From assembly GCA_030149245.1 (NCBI GenBank), contig JASBRX010000011.1:1-64000 (forward strand): a stretch of 64,000 bases of DNA, written 5' to 3'. Under the pieces are notes generated by a model that was not told the origin of the DNA, made no database searches, and saw only the letters and a program-made list of their open reading frames with translations. The translations under genes were made by a program, and so were the position numbers. The stretch is from Sphingomonas bacterium (lineage in GTDB: Bacteria; Pseudomonadota; Alphaproteobacteria; Sphingomonadales; Sphingomonadaceae). This document shows, one piece after another, positions 60,234 through 64,000 of the stretch. Positions within the stretch are counted from its first letter, which is position 1, and each line of letters begins with the position of its first letter.

Positions 60234-61658
60234 TCACCGTTCGAGCTTGAGCTGGATCAGACTGTTGCCGCGCGCGACGAACAATATTGCTCCGCTCGCA
60301 ACATTCTGGAAGGCGCGGGCAAGTTCCGCCGCGCTTTGCACTTGCTCGCCATTCACGCCGACCACGATGTCGCCGACCGCCAGCCCCGACCGCGCCGCCG
60401 CCGAACCCGGCTGAACGGTCGCGACGACCGCACCACGCAGCTGCTCGGGCACCTTGTCGCCCGCATTGACGTCGCGGAACGTCGCACCCAGCGCTGCCAG
60501 CCCGGCACCGCCCGTCGTCGGTCGCGTCACCTGCACCGGCCGCGGCGCTTCGACCGTCACCTGTGCCGTCCCCGTCTGGCCACCCCGGCGATAGCCCAGC
60601 GCCACCGTCTTGCCCGGTTCAAGCACGCCAAGGATCGCAGTCAGATTGCCCGGCCCCTCGATCGCGCGCCCGTCGGCGGAGGTGATGATGTCGCCCGACT
60701 TGAGCCCCGCGCGCGCCGCCGGGCTGTCAGGCGAGACTTCGGCCACCAGCGCGCCACGCGTCGATCCGCTCCCCGCCGCCTCGACCGTGACCGGGCCGAC
60801 CGTCACCCCGATCCGCCCGCGCTTGACGCTGCCATTGCGGCGCAGTTGGTCCGCGACCGCCATCGCCATGTTGATCGGCACGGCAAAGGCGATGCCACTA
60901 TTGTCGCCCGACTTGGACCAGATCGCGGTGTTGATCCCGATCAACCGCCCGCGGCTGTCGATCAGCGCGCCGCCCGAATTGCCGCTGTTCACCGCCGCGT
61001 CGGTCTGGATGAAGTCCTGCAATCCGTCGCCGATGCCCGTCCGCCCCAGGCCGGAGATCACGCCCATCGTCAGCGTCTGGTCGAACCCGAACGGATAGCC
61101 GATGGCAAAGGCGAGGTCGCCGACCTCGATCCTGCCGCTGTCGCCGACCTCGATCGCGCGCAGCCCGGTCGCCTTGATGCGCAGCAACGCGATGTCGGTC
61201 TGCGGATCGCGCCCGACCACCTCGGCATCGACGACGCGGCCGTCATAGAGCTGGACCTTAAACGCCGTACCCTTCTCGACAACGTGATTGTTCGACAGGA
61301 TCTCGCCACGCGCGGCATCGATGATCACGCCCGACCCGCTGCCGATCGGCTGCGGCGCGCCCTGCGGAGCCTGGCCCTGCGAACCCGCCTGGGCCGAGGT
61401 CGCCTGGCCGCGGAACGGGTCTTCGCCCTGCTGTTCGCGAGACGCGGTGCGCTCGCCCTCCGCCTGTTTCTGGCCCAGCACGATCACCTTGACCACCGTG
61501 GGCGCAACCGCCTTGAGATCGCGCGCATAGCTATAGACGCCACGCTCGCTGTCATAGGGCGCGGTCTGCGCCGCCGCACTCGCCGCCAGCACCGGCGTCG
61601 TCAGCATCGCGATCGCCGCCACTCCGGCGAGCAGCCGTCCGTGAAAACTAGACCTCAT
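60234..61658 (-). CDS. DegP/HtrA-family periplasmic serine protease
   Basis: The 474-residue product from the ATG at 61658 (AGGGGA ribosome site; the start overlaps the kinase end by 11 bases) has a signal peptide (about 1-32). Its trypsin-like domain carries H125 (SNNHVV), D155 (DPQTDIALLRI) and S228 (NSGNSGGAL). Two PDZ domains follow (about 305-385 and 390-474). A disordered Gln/Gly-rich loop lies at 70-105, where DegP has its LA loop. HtrA proteases degrade or refold damaged periplasmic proteins. Placement behind a two-component pair suggests envelope-stress control. Confidence 0.9.
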   Translation of the reverse strand: MRSSFHGRLLAGVAAIAMLTTPVLAASAAAQTAPYDSERGVYSYARDLKAVAPTVVKVIVLGQKQAEGERTASREQQGEDPFRGQATSAQAGSQGQAPQGAPQPIGSGSGVIIDAARGEILSNNHVVEKGTAFKVQLYDGRVVDAEVVGRDPQTDIALLRIKATGLRAIEVGDSGRIEVGDLAFAIGYPFGFDQTLTMGVISGLGRTGIGDGLQDFIQTDAAVNSGNSGGALIDSRGRLIGINTAIWSKSGDNSGIAFAVPINMAMAVADQLRRNGSVKRGRIGVTVGPVTVEAAGSGSTRGALVAEVSPDSPAARAGLKSGDIITSADGRAIEGPGNLTAILGVLEPGKTVALGYRRGGQTGTAQVTVEAPRPVQVTRPTTGGAGLAALGATFRDVNAGDKVPEQLRGAVVATVQPGSAAARSGLAVGDIVVGVNGEQVQSAAELARAFQNVASGAILFVARGNSLIQLKLER

Positions 61659-63066
61659 CTTGTCCCCTTTCCCTGTCATTCGCGCTGTGATCGTCGTGCG
61701 CGGGCAGCGTGATTTCGATGCGAAATCCGCCCGCGCGGTTGAACGCCTGAACATTGCCGCCCGCGCGCAGCGCGACGGTGCGGACAAAGGCGAGCCCCAG
61801 CCCATGGCTGTCGGCGCCGCCGCTCGAGTAGCCGGGCTCAAAGATGCGCTCGACCTTGGCGGGGTCGATGCCCGGCCCGTCATTGTCGACCGCGACGCTC
61901 ACCGTGTCGCCGGATCGCGTGACGGCGCAGCGGATCGTCGATTCGGGCGTGGCGAACTTGACCGCATTGCCCAGAATGTTCTCGACCATCCGGTCGAACA
62001 AGTCGCCCGCGATCCGCACCCGCGCGTCGACCGCCTCCAGCGCGAACTCCAGATCCTTGTCGTCGCCCAGATAGACGAACATGTCGTCGATCAGCTGGCG
62101 GATACGCGCGCCGGGGTCGACACTGTCCGCCTCGTGCCGCCGCGACACTTCGGCGTCGATGATGCCGAGCAGCATCCGGCAGCGCTTGTCCATTGTCACC
62201 AGCTTGGCATCCGCATCGGCGATCAGCGGCTCATCCGGCACCTTCACCGCCAGCGCCTCGAGATGCTTGCGCGCCACCATCACCGGTCCGCGCAGGTCGT
62301 GCGCGACGTGGCGATGGAGCCGCCTGAGGCCGCCGATCATGTCTTCGGACCGGGCGAGCAGCGCATTGAGATGCTGCGCAAGCAGGCGAAACTCCGGCTG
62401 CCCGTCATCGACCGGCGCGCGCTCGGCAAAGCCGGAGCGGTCGGCGCGGTCGAGCAATGCGTTGAACGCGTCGAGCCGCGACCGCCATCCGCGCATCAGC
62501 GCCCAGGCGAGCAATGCCGCCAGCATCAGAAAGGCCAGACCAACGCCCGCCGCCAGCAGATAGGCCCGCGTCACCAGCCGCGGATCGGGGCTGAAGATGC
62601 GCGCACTCAGGAACGCCCGGCCAGCACCTAGATCGACCACCGTCCCGACCGCAGTCGCATCGGCACGCTGGCATGCGGTCCCCGCTGGCACACGCAGCTG
62701 CACCTCGCCCTTGCCGCCCGGCCAATCGAGCTTCGGCGTTCCCGTCAGTGCCCCGTCCGCACCGCGATACAGGAACAGCGCGCGCGCCCGCTCGCCGCTG
62801 TCGCACCGCCCGCCATCGGTCGCCTCGCTCGCGCGCGCGGCGACCATCGTCAGCACTTCGGCATCGCGCTCTTCGGCGGACAGGTTGGGTGCGAAGCTGT
62901 CGATCTTGCTCAACAGCACCGCCGCATCGGCCTGCGCGCGCACCATCGCCACCTCGCGCGCGTTCATCGACACCATCTGGAGCAGGCCGAGCGTCAACCC
63001 GACCAGCGCCACGGCGGCGAGTGCGCCGATGACAAGGGTGGTGCGGAGGGGGAGCCAGCGGAGCAT
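61648..63066 (-). CDS. Membrane sensor histidine kinase
   Basis: The 472-residue kinase has two membrane helices (about 10-32 and 167-192) around a roughly 130-residue periplasmic sensor domain containing a cysteine pair (C88 and C132). A HAMP-like linker precedes a HisKA helix with the phospho-accepting H256 in HVAHDLRGP. The HATPase domain follows (N-box NILGNAVKF, G-boxes DNDGPGIDP and GADSHGLGLAFV). It lies downstream of its likely partner regulator and upstream of the DegP-type gene, overlapping the latter by 11 bases. Confidence 0.9.
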   Translation of the reverse strand: MLRWLPLRTTLVIGALAAVALVGLTLGLLQMVSMNAREVAMVRAQADAAVLLSKIDSFAPNLSAEERDAEVLTMVAARASEATDGGRCDSGERARALFLYRGADGALTGTPKLDWPGGKGEVQLRVPAGTACQRADATAVGTVVDLGAGRAFLSARIFSPDPRLVTRAYLLAAGVGLAFLMLAALLAWALMRGWRSRLDAFNALLDRADRSGFAERAPVDDGQPEFRLLAQHLNALLARSEDMIGGLRRLHRHVAHDLRGPVMVARKHLEALAVKVPDEPLIADADAKLVTMDKRCRMLLGIIDAEVSRRHEADSVDPGARIRQLIDDMFVYLGDDKDLEFALEAVDARVRIAGDLFDRMVENILGNAVKFATPESTIRCAVTRSGDTVSVAVDNDGPGIDPAKVERIFEPGYSSGGADSHGLGLAFVRTVALRAGGNVQAFNRAGGFRIEITLPAHDDHSANDRERGQDEV

Positions 63067-63072
63067 TATTCT

Positions 63073-63176
63073 CCCCTCCCGCTTGCGGGAGGGGCTGGGG
63101 GAGGGCCTGTCAACACGCCACTAAGCGAACTGGGGAGGACAGGCCCTCCCCTAACCCCTCCCGCAAGCGGGAGGGG
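63073..63176. repeat. REP-like extragenic palindrome
   Basis: Two 39-base arms (63073-63111 and 63138-63176) are inverted copies with two mismatches. Each arm holds its own 10-base stem (CCCCTCCCGC with the complement). The sequence is very GC-rich and of a type common between genes in Sphingomonas genomes. It lies between the regulator and kinase genes and could shape their relative mRNA levels. Confidence 0.85.
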
Positions 63177-63214
63177 GACTGGCGCCGCACACTCAACAAA
63201 GGCAGCCACGCAGC

Positions 63215-64000
63215 TCAGCGGCCACCCTCCATGCCGGCCAGGTTGCGCAGCGCGAACCCCTGTGCCCAGATGTTGGTCACCAGCGGATGGAAATCGTCCG
63301 GAATGTCCGGGCATTGCCGCTTCAGCGATTTCCGCAGCCGCTTGATCGCCTGATCGACCGTGTTGGCGAACTCCTCGGGGAAGTGGCTCCACCCCTTGCC
63401 GATCCAGCAGCGGTCCCACAACATCGACTGGCTCAGCGGATTGCCGCGCTCCTTGTACAGCTCGACCAAGATGTCCGCCTCGCGGCTGGTCAGCTGGAGC
63501 AGCCGCCCGTTGCAGCGCACATCCTTGGTATCGGCGTCCACCTCCAGCGGCGCGCAGGTCCAGCCCTTGCTGCGCATCGTCGGCTTGCGCCGGCGCAGCT
63601 GCGCGGCGACGCGCGCGACCAGTTCCTCGCTCGTCGCGGGCTTGGGCACATAATCGTCCGCCCCGCGCGCGATCAGCCCGTGGATCCGCTGGTCCTCCCC
63701 GCCCAGCAGCGAATAGACCAAAGCTGGCACGTCGGGATCGGTCTTGAGCCCGTTCGGGCGGCGTCGCACGCGATCGAGCACCTCCAGGCCCTCGATCCCC
63801 GGATTGATCCGGTCGAGCACCAGCACGTCATAGGCCTCGGCCTCCAGCGCCGCGAGTGCAGCATCACCGGTCTCGAACAGGTCGACGCGCTCGCACCCCG
63901 CCGCTTCCAGCGCCGCCTTCATCTCGGCGCCAATCTCATCCTCCAGGATCAGTGCACGGCACCCGGCAAAGGTATCGGCGATATTCTGCGCCGCCTCGGC
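63215..64000 (-). CDS. OmpR-family response regulator, cut by the window edge
   Basis: At least 261 residues are visible, open to the right end of the window. The reading frame continues past the internal ATG at 63922 into a first receiver strand, CRALILEDEIGAEM, so the true start lies beyond 64000. The receiver shows the phospho-accepting aspartate in VLVLDRINPG and the lysine in DDYVPKPA. A winged-helix effector domain follows (LLQLTSREADILVELYKERG, DQAIKRLRKSL). It should control its own operon and perhaps the protease set downstream. A partial REP-type element separates it from the kinase. Confidence 0.85.
   Translation of the reverse strand, partial: AEAAQNIADTFAGCRALILEDEIGAEMKAALEAAGCERVDLFETGDAALAALEAEAYDVLVLDRINPGIEGLEVLDRVRRRPNGLKTDPDVPALVYSLLGGEDQRIHGLIARGADDYVPKPATSEELVARVAAQLRRRKPTMRSKGWTCAPLEVDADTKDVRCNGRLLQLTSREADILVELYKERGNPLSQSMLWDRCWIGKGWSHFPEEFANTVDQAIKRLRKSLKRQCPDIPDDFHPLVTNIWAQGFALRNLAGMEGGR

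Overview
The window looks like chromosomal DNA from a GC-rich alphaproteobacterium, most likely a sphingomonad. I base this on the overall gene style, the SapC, OmpH and FecI/FecR content, and a GC-rich extragenic palindrome of a type common in Sphingomonas (63073-63176). No ribosomal RNA or other strict taxonomic marker is present, so the genus is inferred. Apart from one gene at the left edge, every gene lies on the minus strand, so read each block below from right to left.

Left edge (1-1409). The 3' half of a tRNA-Glu(UUC) gene without its 5' half marks the att scar of an integrated element that lies to the left. It is followed by a decayed TonB-dependent receptor C-terminus and a plus-strand glycerophosphodiester phosphodiesterase.

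Block A (1439-23968) is a large envelope locus. In transcription order it holds an ECF sigma factor and a FecR-type anti-sigma factor, an AT-rich gap, a two-partner-secretion transporter (TpsB), an ExbB fused to DUF2341 and LamG-like domains, ExbD, a TonB-like protein, a porin, a small coiled-coil protein, a 4151-residue filamentous-haemagglutinin exoprotein ending in an STN signalling domain, SapC and OmpH. The layout suggests a secreted fibre whose export or status is coupled to a private TonB motor and to cell-surface signalling.

Block B (24242-50630) is a complete contractile injection system of the eCIS (Afp/PVC) class: Pvc16-like cap protein, an unknown 401-residue protein, sheath, two tube proteins, DUF5908, LysM protein, spike, gp25, two large baseplate proteins, two GlcNAc-transferase-like enzymes, two DUF4157 (eCIS core domain) proteins with a possible partner, tape measure, AAA+ ATPase and a PAAR-like tip. 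One baseplate protein is fused, through a proline-rich linker carrying a Trp-rich hydrophobic segment, to a DUF1906 (GH25-like) domain, and no tail fibre is recognisable. This hints at an envelope-anchored or wall-cutting variant, and it is the main candidate for an undescribed arrangement.

Block C (51335-64000) holds a PRMT-like methyltransferase, a small exported protein, an exported caspase-like protein, an exported CHAT protease, an exported TPR protein, two paralogous exported proteins with a C-terminal pre-peptidase-like fold, a DegP-type protease, a histidine kinase and a response regulator cut by the window edge. It reads as a two-component-controlled periplasmic protease set.
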